DNA of 64,000 bases from the NCBI RefSeq assembly GCF_003003285.1, contig NZ_PVTP01000009.1, positions 62,001-126,000 of the forward strand, given 5' to 3'. Numbering within the stretch: position 1 is the stretch's first letter; the number at the start of each line of letters is the position of its first letter. The notes beneath the pieces were generated by a model that worked only from the letters and a program-made list of their open reading frames with translations, was not told where the DNA came from and searched no databases. Below, in pieces: positions 45,014 through 53,610 of this stretch. The stretch comes from Yoonia maritima. GTDB lineage: Bacteria; Pseudomonadota; Alphaproteobacteria; Rhodobacterales; Rhodobacteraceae. Both the position numbers and the translations under genes were made by a program.

Positions 45014-46021
45014 ATGCGTTTCACATTTAAATCCATCGCCGTTTCTACAGCGGTTGTTATGGCGCTTGCGACATCTGTTGCACAGGCGCAAACCATTCGC
45101 ATCGCGCACGTTGATCCAGACGAATGGACAGGCTCCAAGAAAGGTGCTGCAGCACAGATTTTCCGTAACATCGTCGAAGGCGAAACCGGTCTGTCAGTTG
45201 AGATCTTCCCAGCCGGCGCTTTGGGCAACGAAGACGAACTGGTTGGTCAGGTTCAAGAAGGCCTGCTGCAAATGGCGATCGTTTCTGGCGCAATGTCCAA
45301 AGCATGCCCAGCAGCATCTGTTCTAGACATTCCTTACACATTCGCATCCGCGACTGTTGCTTGGGATGTTCTTGACGGTGAATTCGGCGAAGCACTGGGC
45401 GAGCACTGCCTAGAGCAGACTGGCATGCGTACTTTGGCGTACGGCGAAACTGGTTTCCGTAACTTCACAAACAACACACGTGAAATTCGCACACCCGCAG
45501 ACATGGAAGGTCTGAAGTTCCGCGTGCAGCCTATCCCGCTGTACCTGGAAATGGTAAGCGGTCTTGGCGGTGAGCCAACACCAATCGCATGGACAGAACT
45601 GCCAAACGCGCTTTCTACTGGTGTTGTTGACGGTCAGGAAAACCCTGTTGGCGTTATCTACAACAACGGCCTGCACCAGCTGCAAAAGTACATGACACTG
45701 GACGGCCACGTTTACGCGGCTGACTTCCTTGTCATCAGCGACGAATTCTACCAGTCGCTGACAGCAGCAGAGCAAGAAGTTGTTGCACGTGCGGCAGTTG
45801 TTGCAGGTAACATGGGTCGTTCGATCCAGCAGTGGACATCTGCCGAAGGCGTTCTGGCTGTTCAGGCCGAAGGCATGCAGATTTACTCTCCGACTGCTGA
45901 CGAACTGGCAATGTTTGCTGAAAAAGCACAGCCAGCTGTAGTAGAATTCCTGCGCGGCGAGCTTGGTGACGACGCTGCTTGGATCGACCAACTGCAAGCT
46001 GCTGTTGCTGCGGCACAGTAA
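45014..46021 (+). CDS. TRAP transporter substrate-binding protein (shikimate/quinate operon)
   Basis: 335 residues, signal peptide about 1-25 (MRFTFKSIAVSTAVVMALAT, ending AQA). The DctP fold is clear from IEVSG-free regions such as FRNFTNNTREIRTPADMEGL and LKFRVQPIPLYLEMVSGLGG, which includes the arginine that usually binds a ligand carboxylate, and WTELPNALSTGVVDGQENPV. With the two following genes it makes a complete TRAP system. Ligand is inferred from context to be shikimate, quinate or dehydroshikimate. Confidence 0.88.
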   Translation: MRFTFKSIAVSTAVVMALATSVAQAQTIRIAHVDPDEWTGSKKGAAAQIFRNIVEGETGLSVEIFPAGALGNEDELVGQVQEGLLQMAIVSGAMSKACPAASVLDIPYTFASATVAWDVLDGEFGEALGEHCLEQTGMRTLAYGETGFRNFTNNTREIRTPADMEGLKFRVQPIPLYLEMVSGLGGEPTPIAWTELPNALSTGVVDGQENPVGVIYNNGLHQLQKYMTLDGHVYAADFLVISDEFYQSLTAAEQEVVARAAVVAGNMGRSIQQWTSAEGVLAVQAEGMQIYSPTADELAMFAEKAQPAVVEFLRGELGDDAAWIDQLQAAVAAAQ

Positions 46022-46089
46022 AGAAACACTTTGGTAGGCGGCATCTAGGTGCCGCCTGCCGAACTACGAGCCATGTAGGAGCCAGCCAA

Positions 46090-46617
46090 ATGACCAAACT
46101 GAATTCACTCGTAAGCCGAATATTCGGTTGGGGCGCTGGCCTATCAATGGGGCTGGTTTTTGTAATCATCTTTGTAAATTCATTGCGCCGTTACACTGTC
46201 GGGCAATCCGTCCAATGGGGTGAAGAACTGCCCGTTTACCTTGCCGTTTACGGTGTCATGTTCGGTGTCGCGCTGGCCTATATGCAAGACCGCCACATCC
46301 GTTTCACAATCGTGATCGATTTTCTGAATGAACGCCGCAAGACGATCATGTTTATCCTTGGTGACGTGCTGATGGCCGTGACCGGTGTGATGCTTGTTCT
46401 TTCTGCACTGGCGTTTGTTGAACGCCGTGGTGACACGATGTCGTCGGGTATGTTTGGCCTGTCGCGTTGGTTGGGTGATGTGACCGGTATCAAGGCGCTA
46501 GATGCGCTTGGTACGCTTGGACCATACCAATACGCGCTTGTTATTGGCGGCGCGATGATCACGCTGGCTGCCGTATTGAAATTCATCGAGCGTGCAACCG
46601 CGCTGCGGGGACTATAA
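46090..46617 (+). CDS. TRAP transporter small permease (DctQ)
   Basis: 175 residues from ATG 46090, with AGGAG eight bases upstream. Four membrane segments; the conserved DctQ motif VQWGEELPVYLAVYGVMFGV and the AYMQDRHIRFTIVIDFL loop are visible. It works with the DctM subunit in a sodium-driven importer in the inner membrane. dctM starts just after the stop. Confidence 0.9.
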   Translation: MTKLNSLVSRIFGWGAGLSMGLVFVIIFVNSLRRYTVGQSVQWGEELPVYLAVYGVMFGVALAYMQDRHIRFTIVIDFLNERRKTIMFILGDVLMAVTGVMLVLSALAFVERRGDTMSSGMFGLSRWLGDVTGIKALDALGTLGPYQYALVIGGAMITLAAVLKFIERATALRGL

Positions 46618-46618
46618 T

Positions 46619-47902
46619 ATGATCTACGTTATCTTGATCGCGGGCCTTTTGATTGGCGCGCCGATTGCCTTTGCTATCCTTGCTTCGCTTTCTTACTTTA
46701 TGGCGACAGGCGACGCGCCATACAATTTGCGTATCGTCGCAACAGAGCTATTCAATGGTCTGAACTCCTATCCGCTGCTCGCTATCCCACTGTTCGTTCT
46801 AGCCGGAGAGCTGATGAACGAAAGCGGTATCACTGGCCGGATTATCGCATTCGCGAATGTCCTTGTTGGCCGTATGCGGGCGGGCCTCGCGATGGTGAAC
46901 ATCTGGGCCTCTGTTATCTTTGCTGGTCTTTCTGGGTCTGCGGTTGCTGATACCTCTGCGATCGGTCGTGTGTTTATCCCTGAAATGGAAAAGCACGGTT
47001 ATGACCGCGCCTATGCTGCCGCGTTGACTGCCGCGTCATCTGTTATCGGTCCGATTATCCCGCCGTCTATTCCTGTCATCATCTATGCGTTGATCGTAAC
47101 GGGTGTTTCAGTGCCTGCATTGTTCATGGCTGGGATCATTCCGGGGCTGTTGCTGGCTGTGTTCTTGTCCGTCTACGTCATGCTGACCGTCGACATGAAA
47201 AAGATCAACGCGGCGTCCGCTGCCCTGAACGAAGAAAAACAGCCCGCACGTGAAGCCCTGCTTGGTGGTATCTTGCCGCTGATGATGCCGGTGTTTGTTG
47301 TCGGTTCGATCCTGATGGGGGTCGTCACCCCGACCGAGGCTGCCAGCTTTGCTGTGGCTTATGCGCTTGTCATCGGTACGTTTGTTTACCGCAAGATCAA
47401 GATTTCCGCCCTGCCGCGTCTGTTCACCGAAGCCATGCGCGATAGTGCGGTTATTATGATCATCATCGCTGCTGTATCTGCCGCGAACTGGTTGCTGACC
47501 TATAACCGTGTGCCAAACATGCTGACGGATTGGGTGTTGGGTAACGTTGATAGCAAAACGACCTTCTTAATTGCTGTGATCATTCTGTTCTTGTTCGTCG
47601 GCCTGTTCCTAGAAGGCATCGCTGCGATGCTGGTGCTTGTGCCAATCCTGCACCCAATCGCCGTGAGCTTTGGCATCGATCCTGTGCATTTCGGAATTTT
47701 GGTTATCTTTAACCTGATGATTGGTCTGATCACCCCACCTCTTGGGTTGTGTCTATTCGTTGCCGAAGGGATAGCCGGGGTCGGGATGGCCCGACTGACC
47801 AAAGCGATCTTGCCGTTCTTCTTGGTTGAAGTTGCCGTTCTGCTTGTTCTGACTTTCGTGCCTGAAACAGTCACCTGGCTGCCAACCGCATTAGGATACT
47901 AA
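46619..47902 (+). CDS. TRAP transporter large permease (DctM)
   Basis: 427 residues from ATG 46619, about twelve membrane segments. Typical DctM sequences are FAGLSGSAVADTSAIGRVFI, SVIGPIIPPSIPVIIYALIV and FNLMIGLITPPLGLCLFVAE. It is the transport channel of this TRAP system. quiC begins one base after its stop. Confidence 0.92.
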   Translation: MIYVILIAGLLIGAPIAFAILASLSYFMATGDAPYNLRIVATELFNGLNSYPLLAIPLFVLAGELMNESGITGRIIAFANVLVGRMRAGLAMVNIWASVIFAGLSGSAVADTSAIGRVFIPEMEKHGYDRAYAAALTAASSVIGPIIPPSIPVIIYALIVTGVSVPALFMAGIIPGLLLAVFLSVYVMLTVDMKKINAASAALNEEKQPAREALLGGILPLMMPVFVVGSILMGVVTPTEAASFAVAYALVIGTFVYRKIKISALPRLFTEAMRDSAVIMIIIAAVSAANWLLTYNRVPNMLTDWVLGNVDSKTTFLIAVIILFLFVGLFLEGIAAMLVLVPILHPIAVSFGIDPVHFGILVIFNLMIGLITPPLGLCLFVAEGIAGVGMARLTKAILPFFLVEVAVLLVLTFVPETVTWLPTALGY

Positions 47903-47903
47903 C

Positions 47904-49790
47904 ATGAAAACCTCGATCGCCACGGTCTCTATCTCTGGTAGCCTTCCTGAAAAACTGGATGCCATTCAAAAGGCAGGGTTCGACGGGATCGAGATTTTCG
48001 AACAGGACTTTATCGCCCATGACGGCAGTCCGCGCGAAGTGGGCAATATGATCCGCGACATGGGGCTGGACATCACGCTGTTCCAACCCTTCCGCGATTT
48101 CGAAAGCCTGCCAGAACCGTTGCGCGCCAAAGCGTTTGATCGTGCAGAGCGCAAGTTCGACTTGATGCAGGAACTCGGCACCGATTTGGTGCTGATCTGT
48201 TCGTCTTGTCATCCCGAGGCTATCGGTGGCATCGACCGGGCAGCTGCCGATTTCCATGAACTGGGCGAACGCGCTGCAAAACGCGGGTTGCGTGTTGGCT
48301 ATGAGGCATTGGCGTGGGGTAAGCACGTTAATGATCACCGCGATGCATGGGAAATCGTGCGCCGTGCTGATCATGAAAACGTTGGGCTGATTGTTGACAG
48401 CTTTCATACGCTTTCCCGCAAGTTAGACCCGAATTCGATCCGCAGTGTGCCGGGCGACAAGATTTTCTTTGTACAGCTGGCTGATGCACCGCTGATTGAC
48501 ATGGACCTGCTGTACTGGTCCCGCCATTTCCGGAACATGCCGGGCGAGGGCGATTTGGACGTTACAGGTTTCATGCAAGCTGTCATGGCAACCGGATATA
48601 GCGGCCCGATCAGTCTTGAAATCTTCAACGACCAATTCCGCGGTGGTAGCCCGACAACGATTGCCAAGGACGGCCACCGTTCACTGATCGCGTTGATGGA
48701 TGATGTACGTCGTACAGAACCCACCGTGACCGTCGATATGCCTGCAATGCCCCCACGTATTGGGGTAAACGGTGTTTCGTTCGTGGAATTCGCATCGCGT
48801 GGGGCCGAGGCCGAACAGCTAGAGGCCATGCTGCAAACGCTGGGCTTTGAAAAGGCGGGCAATCACATTGCAAAGAACCTCGCGCTGTGGACACAAGGCG
48901 ATGTCCGGATCGTGGTCAACCGCGAAACCGAAGGCTATGCCAGCAGCGCCTACACCATGCATGGCACCACAGTTTGCGATATTGGCCTTTCTGTCGACAA
49001 TGCCGCTGCGACAGTGGCGCGTGCGATGGCGCTTGGTGCGAACACGTTCAATCAACCAGTCGGCCCCGGCGAATTGGATATCCCTGCGATCCGTGGGCTT
49101 TCCGGATCAGTAATGCATTTCATTGACGAAGAAAGCGGTCTTTCCAACGTTTGGTCGGTCGAATTCACGTCGGATGAAAATGTCGGTACTGGCGCGGGTT
49201 TGCGCAGTATCGACCACCTTGCCCAAACCATGAGCTATGACGAGATGCTAAGCTGGTCACTGTTTTACACGTCGTTGTTCAGCATGGGGAAATCGCCGAT
49301 GTTTGACGTGGTCGACCCTGACGGGTTGGTGCGCAGCCAAGCATTAGAGACCAAAGACGGCAGTTTCCGTATCACGCTAAACGGGGCTGAAACGCATCGC
49401 ACCATGGCGGGGAACTTCCTTGCCGATAGCTTTGGCGCGTCGGTTCAGCATATCGCGCTTGCCACCGATGATATCTTTGCGACACGGGACGCGATGGCCG
49501 AATGTGGCTTCAAGCCGCTACCGATGTCCGACAATTACTATGCCGATTTGGCAGCGCGGTTCACGCTGTCCGACGAAAAGCTGGCCAAGCTAAAGGCTGG
49601 CAGTATTCTGTATGACGAAGATGCCAATGGCGCGTTCTATCAGTTCTATTCGCAACCATATGCGGGCGGAATGTTCTTTGAGATCGTTCAACGCAAAGGT
49701 GGCTATGCGGGTTACGGTGCACCAAATGCGCCTTTCCGCATTGCCGCGCAGAAACGCCTGATGCGTCCTAAAGGTATGCCAAAAGCCTAA
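47904..49790 (+). CDS. quiC: 3-Dehydroshikimate dehydratase fused to HPPD-like domain
   Basis: 628 residues in two domains. The N-terminal sugar-isomerase-like TIM barrel (1-270) carries metal ligands E134, D165, Q191 and E239, which agree with the positions I recall for Pseudomonas putida QuiC1. It should convert 3-dehydroshikimate to protocatechuate. The C-terminal part (290-628) is a 4-hydroxyphenylpyruvate dioxygenase-like vicinal oxygen chelate domain that still has the 2-His-1-Glu set H438, H516 and E593; its role in QuiC enzymes is unclear. The gene is tightly coupled to the TRAP genes. Confidence 0.92.
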   Translation: MKTSIATVSISGSLPEKLDAIQKAGFDGIEIFEQDFIAHDGSPREVGNMIRDMGLDITLFQPFRDFESLPEPLRAKAFDRAERKFDLMQELGTDLVLICSSCHPEAIGGIDRAAADFHELGERAAKRGLRVGYEALAWGKHVNDHRDAWEIVRRADHENVGLIVDSFHTLSRKLDPNSIRSVPGDKIFFVQLADAPLIDMDLLYWSRHFRNMPGEGDLDVTGFMQAVMATGYSGPISLEIFNDQFRGGSPTTIAKDGHRSLIALMDDVRRTEPTVTVDMPAMPPRIGVNGVSFVEFASRGAEAEQLEAMLQTLGFEKAGNHIAKNLALWTQGDVRIVVNRETEGYASSAYTMHGTTVCDIGLSVDNAAATVARAMALGANTFNQPVGPGELDIPAIRGLSGSVMHFIDEESGLSNVWSVEFTSDENVGTGAGLRSIDHLAQTMSYDEMLSWSLFYTSLFSMGKSPMFDVVDPDGLVRSQALETKDGSFRITLNGAETHRTMAGNFLADSFGASVQHIALATDDIFATRDAMAECGFKPLPMSDNYYADLAARFTLSDEKLAKLKAGSILYDEDANGAFYQFYSQPYAGGMFFEIVQRKGGYAGYGAPNAPFRIAAQKRLMRPKGMPKA

Positions 49791-49858
49791 GTCCCGCGTG
49801 TCACTGGTGGTCTGGCTATGAACCTGATTTAATTGGCGCAAATACTTTTGGGGGCACT

Positions 49859-50698
49859 ATGACTAATCCTTGCATTATCTGCGTCGCAATTACTGGGTCT
49901 CTTCCGACCAAGGAAAATAACCCGGCAGTGCCGATCACGATCTCCGAGCAAATCGAAAGCACGCAAGAAGCATTCGAGGCAGGGGCGACTATTGCCCACT
50001 GTCACGTCCGTGATGACGAAGGTAAACCAACATCGGATCCTGATCGCTTTGCGCGTCTTAAGGAAGGGTTGGAAAAACACTGCTCCGGGATGATTGTGCA
50101 GCTGTCCACTGGTGGCCGTTCAGGTGCGGGGCGTGATCGCGGCGGGATGCTTTCGCTGCGTCCAGATATGGCGTCGCTGTCTGTCGGGTCCAACAATTTC
50201 CCAACGCGGGTGTATGAAAACAGCCCCGATCTGGTCGATTGGTTGGCGTCTGAAATGCAAACCTATGACGTCAAGCCAGAGATCGAAGCATTCGACCTAA
50301 GCCACATCGTACAGGCGACCCGCATGGCCGCCGATGGGCGGCTCAAGTCGCCATTGTACGTGCAGTTCGTGATGGGCGTGAAGAACGCGATGCCAGCGGA
50401 CGAGCCGATTTTCGATTTCTATATCGAAACGCTTAAGCGCCTTGCGCCCGATGCGCAGTGGTGTGCTGCAGGGATCGGACAGGCGCAGCTTACGATCAAT
50501 GAATGGTCTATTGCTAAAGGCGGGCATACGCGAACTGGATTGGAAGACAACGTGCGCCTGGATCGCAACACGTTGGCATCGTCCAATGCAGCCTTGGTGC
50601 AGCGGGCCGTGGACCTGTGCGAAAAATACGAACGCCCGGTTGCGACCTGGCAGCAAGCCCGCGACATCCTGGGCCTGCGCAAAGTCGAAACAGCCTGA
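49859..50698 (+). CDS. BKACE-family beta-keto acid cleavage enzyme (DUF849)
   Basis: 279 residues. Zinc ligands H47 and H49 in ATIAHCHVRD and E227 in RTGLEDNVRLD match the Kce/BKACE family, as does the STGGRSGAGRDR segment. Known members condense a beta-keto acid with acetyl-CoA to give acetoacetate and a new CoA ester. Lying between quiC and pcaD, its natural substrate may be beta-ketoadipate, which would yield succinyl-CoA and acetoacetate. This is an inference from family chemistry and context. GGGGG precedes the ATG. Confidence 0.87.
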   Translation: MTNPCIICVAITGSLPTKENNPAVPITISEQIESTQEAFEAGATIAHCHVRDDEGKPTSDPDRFARLKEGLEKHCSGMIVQLSTGGRSGAGRDRGGMLSLRPDMASLSVGSNNFPTRVYENSPDLVDWLASEMQTYDVKPEIEAFDLSHIVQATRMAADGRLKSPLYVQFVMGVKNAMPADEPIFDFYIETLKRLAPDAQWCAAGIGQAQLTINEWSIAKGGHTRTGLEDNVRLDRNTLASSNAALVQRAVDLCEKYERPVATWQQARDILGLRKVETA

Positions 50699-50709
50699 GG
50701 ACCGAACAA

Positions 50710-51492
50710 ATGCCATTCGCTAATGTAAACGATGTGACGCTACACTACCGGTATCGGGCGGGTTCCGGCACGGCTGTGGTATTTCTGAACTCACTCGGAA
50801 CGGATTTCCGCATTTGGGACGAAGTCATCGCCGATATGGACCGTGATACGCCGGTGCTTTGTATGGATAAGCGCGGTCATGGCCTTAGCGACGACGCAGA
50901 GATCACCATGGACCTTTTGGTCGCTGATGTTGCCGCGTTGATGGACCAGTTGGAGATTAAGAATGCTCTGATTTGTGGGGATTCAGTTGGCGGAATTATC
51001 GCGCAGGGATTGGCCGCAACGCGTGCGGATTTGGTTTCGGGGCTGGTTCTATGCTGCACAGGGGCAAAGATTGGCGATGCCGACGGTTGGAACGCCCGGA
51101 TCAACGCCGTGCAGTCAGATGGCATCGAGCCAATCGCAGATACGATTATGGAACGCTGGTTTTCGCCGGGCTATATTTCGACGCAGCCAGCGGGGCTAGC
51201 TGGGTATCGCAACATGTTGGTGCGCACTTCGGCTGTGGGTTACGCAGGTGTGTGTGCTGCAATCCGCGACACGGATTACCGTGAACAAACCGCCCAGCTT
51301 ACTGTGCCGACCCATTGTGTTGCGGGGACAGCGGATATGTCGACGCCTGTTCCATTGTTGCAAGAGCTTGCCACGATGATCAAAGGTGCGACGCTGGAAG
51401 TGATCGAAGGTGTTGGACATCTGCCGTGTATTGAGGTCCCTAAACGGGTGGCGGCAACTGTCACTAACATGCGAGGCGCGCTCAATGACTGA
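50710..51492 (+). CDS. pcaD: 3-Oxoadipate enol-lactonase
   Basis: 260 residues from ATG 50710, with TGAGGA upstream. Alpha/beta hydrolase with nucleophile S92 in LICGDSVGG and the oxyanion region FLNSLGTDFRIWD typical of PcaD; the catalytic histidine is in EGVGHLPCIEVP. It hydrolyses beta-ketoadipate enol-lactone. No carboxymuconolactone decarboxylase domain is fused, so PcaC must come from elsewhere. It overlaps pcaB by eight bases. Confidence 0.88.
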   Translation: MPFANVNDVTLHYRYRAGSGTAVVFLNSLGTDFRIWDEVIADMDRDTPVLCMDKRGHGLSDDAEITMDLLVADVAALMDQLEIKNALICGDSVGGIIAQGLAATRADLVSGLVLCCTGAKIGDADGWNARINAVQSDGIEPIADTIMERWFSPGYISTQPAGLAGYRNMLVRTSAVGYAGVCAAIRDTDYREQTAQLTVPTHCVAGTADMSTPVPLLQELATMIKGATLEVIEGVGHLPCIEVPKRVAATVTNMRGALND

Positions 51493-52543
51493 CGTTTTTA
51501 ACCACCCGTGGCTTAGCGGCCTGTTGAGCGATGCAGAGGCAAGTGCGATCTTTGGCCCTGACCGTCAGTTGGCGCATATGATGGCGTTCGAAGTCGCGTT
51601 CACGCGCGCGCTGGGTCGTGCTGGGGTCGTGGCCGAAGACGTTGCTACAACGGTCGCGGATCAGCTGGCCGGCTTTACGCCTGACATTGCTGATTTACAG
51701 GTCGGATCGGGCCGAGATGGCTTGCCGGTTCCAGCATTGGTCGCGCAACTGAAAGCACTGGCAGGTGATAACGCCAAGGCGGTGCATAGCGGTGCGACAT
51801 CGCAAGATGTGATCGATACTGCGCTGGCCCTTTCAGTTCAGGAATTCAACGCACTGTTGCGGAAACGTCTGACCGGTTTGGTCGCTGCGCTGCGCAATCT
51901 GATTGCCCAGTTTGGCGAAAACCAAATGATGGGCCGGACGCGTATGCAGGCGGCCGTACCGATCACTGTGGCGGACCGTTTGGAAACATGGGTGCAGCCG
52001 CTTGAGGCACATCAGGAACGACTTGCACAGATCCAACCGCGTGTTGAATGCCTGCAGCTTGGCGGTGCCGCAGGGAACCGCGCTGCTTTGGGTGAAAATG
52101 CAACTGCGATTGCCGCTGATATGGCGCAGCAGTTAGGTCTCCAAAATCCAGAACGGGCATGGCACGCTATGCGTGATGGCATCGCCGAATACGCGGGACT
52201 TTTGTCTCTGATCAGCGGTAGCTTGGGCAAGATGGGCCAGGACGTTTGTCTTATGGCCCAGCAAGGCGTCGGTGAGATTGGGATGGATGGCGGCGGCGGT
52301 TCATCTGCCATGCCACATAAACAGAACCCTGTTCTGGCCGAATTGCTTGTCACGCTCGCGCGTTTCAATGCGACCCAAGTTGCTGGAATACACAATGCGA
52401 TGATTCACGAGCAAGAACGGTCCGGCGCTGCTTGGACACTCGAATGGATGATTCTGCCGCAGATGGCGCTGGCAACTGCCCGCAGTTTGTCCGCCGCAAA
52501 GACCCTTAGCGACCAGATCACACGGATCGGTACAGCCGCCTAA
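51485..52543 (+). CDS. pcaB: 3-Carboxy-cis,cis-muconate cycloisomerase
   Basis: 352 residues from ATG 51485. Fumarase/aspartase superfamily with the signature GGSSAMPHKQNPVLAE and the HSGATSQDVIDTALAL segment. It is shorter than Pseudomonas PcaB (about 450) because the C-terminal lyase domain is reduced, as in other rhodobacterial forms. It converts 3-carboxymuconate to the lactone. Last gene of the shikimate/quinate operon; no clear terminator follows. Confidence 0.87.
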   Translation: MTDVFNHPWLSGLLSDAEASAIFGPDRQLAHMMAFEVAFTRALGRAGVVAEDVATTVADQLAGFTPDIADLQVGSGRDGLPVPALVAQLKALAGDNAKAVHSGATSQDVIDTALALSVQEFNALLRKRLTGLVAALRNLIAQFGENQMMGRTRMQAAVPITVADRLETWVQPLEAHQERLAQIQPRVECLQLGGAAGNRAALGENATAIAADMAQQLGLQNPERAWHAMRDGIAEYAGLLSLISGSLGKMGQDVCLMAQQGVGEIGMDGGGGSSAMPHKQNPVLAELLVTLARFNATQVAGIHNAMIHEQERSGAAWTLEWMILPQMALATARSLSAAKTLSDQITRIGTAA

Positions 52544-52678
52544 GCGGAAACGTGCTGATCGATGTTCCAGGCGAACGCGTGCTTTCGATCCACAATTAGG
52601 GATTGCATTCGAAGGCGCGCCGACTGTTTCTGCGCCTGCATAACCTTTGCTGCACTGCAAAATTTATAATATTTTTTG

Positions 52679-52708
52679 TTGACCTATGCTGAGCGTAAGT
52701 TCTTTATA
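52679..52708 (+). promoter_or_regulatory. Candidate promoter of the hydroxycinnamate operon
   Basis: TTGACC (52679-52684), an 18-base spacer and TTTATA (52703-52708), about 130 bases before the SDR gene. The surrounding sequence is AT-rich. Prediction only. Confidence 0.45.
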
Positions 52709-52779
52709 GGAATAGTAAAAATGTGTTTTGCGCTTAGGGGTTGTATCGCTCGCGCTGCCGCGGTCTGAGTATCGAGTTC

Positions 52780-52802
52780 AATTGTTCATTGACATAACAA
52801 TT
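52780..52802. promoter_or_regulatory. Inverted repeat, candidate MarR operator
   Basis: AATTGTT (52780-52786) and AACAATT (52796-52802) form a perfect 7-9-7 inverted repeat that includes a consensus TTGACA (52789-52794). It lies 35 bases before the first gene of the operon that encodes a MarR regulator, so it is a natural operator candidate. Confidence 0.55.
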
Positions 52803-52836
52803 CGGATGATGAAGCTTTCCGGCAGGGAGGACGATA

Positions 52837-53601
52837 ATGACACTAGTGGATACTTGCGTTGTGGTGACCGGTGCGGGCAGTGGCCTAGGCGCTGCGACTG
52901 CAAAACGTTTCTCACAACTTGGCGCAAAAGTGGCTTGTCTTGATCTTAGCGGCGACGCTGCGAGCGAAATTGCGTCCCAAATTGACGGTATTGGATATGC
53001 CGTTGATGTTTCCGATAGCGCTGCAGTAGAGGCCGTTTTTGAAAAAATCGGCGTTGAGATCGGGGTGCCGCGGGTCGTCGTGTCCTGCGCAGGAATTGGC
53101 ACTGCCAGCCGTATTTTGCCGCGCGACGGTAGCCTGACAATCGATAGTTTCGAAAAGACTTTGCGCGTTAATTTATTGGGGACCTACGCGGTAATGAATA
53201 TCGCAGCGCGCGCGATGGCCGCCGCTGACCCGATCAACACGGATGGGCAACGGGGCGTGATTATCAATACCGCGTCAGTTGCTTTCGAAGATGGGCAGAT
53301 CGGCCAAGCCGCCTACTCTGCATCAAAGGGCGGGATCGTTTCCATGACTTTGCCGGCTGCGCGTGAACTTGCGCGGTTTGGCATCCGCGTTATGGCGATT
53401 GCCCCGGGTCTTTTTGAAACCTCTATGAGCGCAGGCCTGCCAGACGACGCCCGTTCAGAAATTCTAAAAGCGGTGCCGTTTCCATCACGGATGGGCGACG
53501 CCGATGAATATGCCCGACTGGTGCAAAGCATCGTCGAGAACCCCATGCTCAACGGTACGGTGATCCGTCTTGATGCCGCTGCGCGTATGCCGATTAAGTA
53601 A
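52837..53601 (+). CDS. SDR oxidoreductase, 3-hydroxyacyl-CoA dehydrogenase-like
   Basis: 254 residues. NAD motif TGAGSGLG (11-18), NAG-type segment SCAGIG, and catalytic S147, Y160 and K164 (NTASVAF and YSASKGG). The pattern with APGLFETSMSAGLPDD resembles type-2 3-hydroxyacyl-CoA dehydrogenases. Beside a crotonase and a feruloyl-CoA synthase it could oxidise a beta-hydroxy acyl-CoA from a cinnamic acid. GGGAGGA precedes the ATG. First gene of the operon. Confidence 0.85.
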   Translation: MTLVDTCVVVTGAGSGLGAATAKRFSQLGAKVACLDLSGDAASEIASQIDGIGYAVDVSDSAAVEAVFEKIGVEIGVPRVVVSCAGIGTASRILPRDGSLTIDSFEKTLRVNLLGTYAVMNIAARAMAAADPINTDGQRGVIINTASVAFEDGQIGQAAYSASKGGIVSMTLPAARELARFGIRVMAIAPGLFETSMSAGLPDDARSEILKAVPFPSRMGDADEYARLVQSIVENPMLNGTVIRLDAAARMPIK

Positions 53602-53610
53602 GGAAAAATA

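Larger units (their letters stand above)
52544..52836. other. 293-base gap between the shikimate and hydroxycinnamate operons
   Basis: AT-rich and without a supportable gene. It holds a candidate promoter at 52679-52708 and an inverted repeat at 52780-52802, both listed separately. No intrinsic terminator for pcaB was recognised. Confidence 0.5.
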
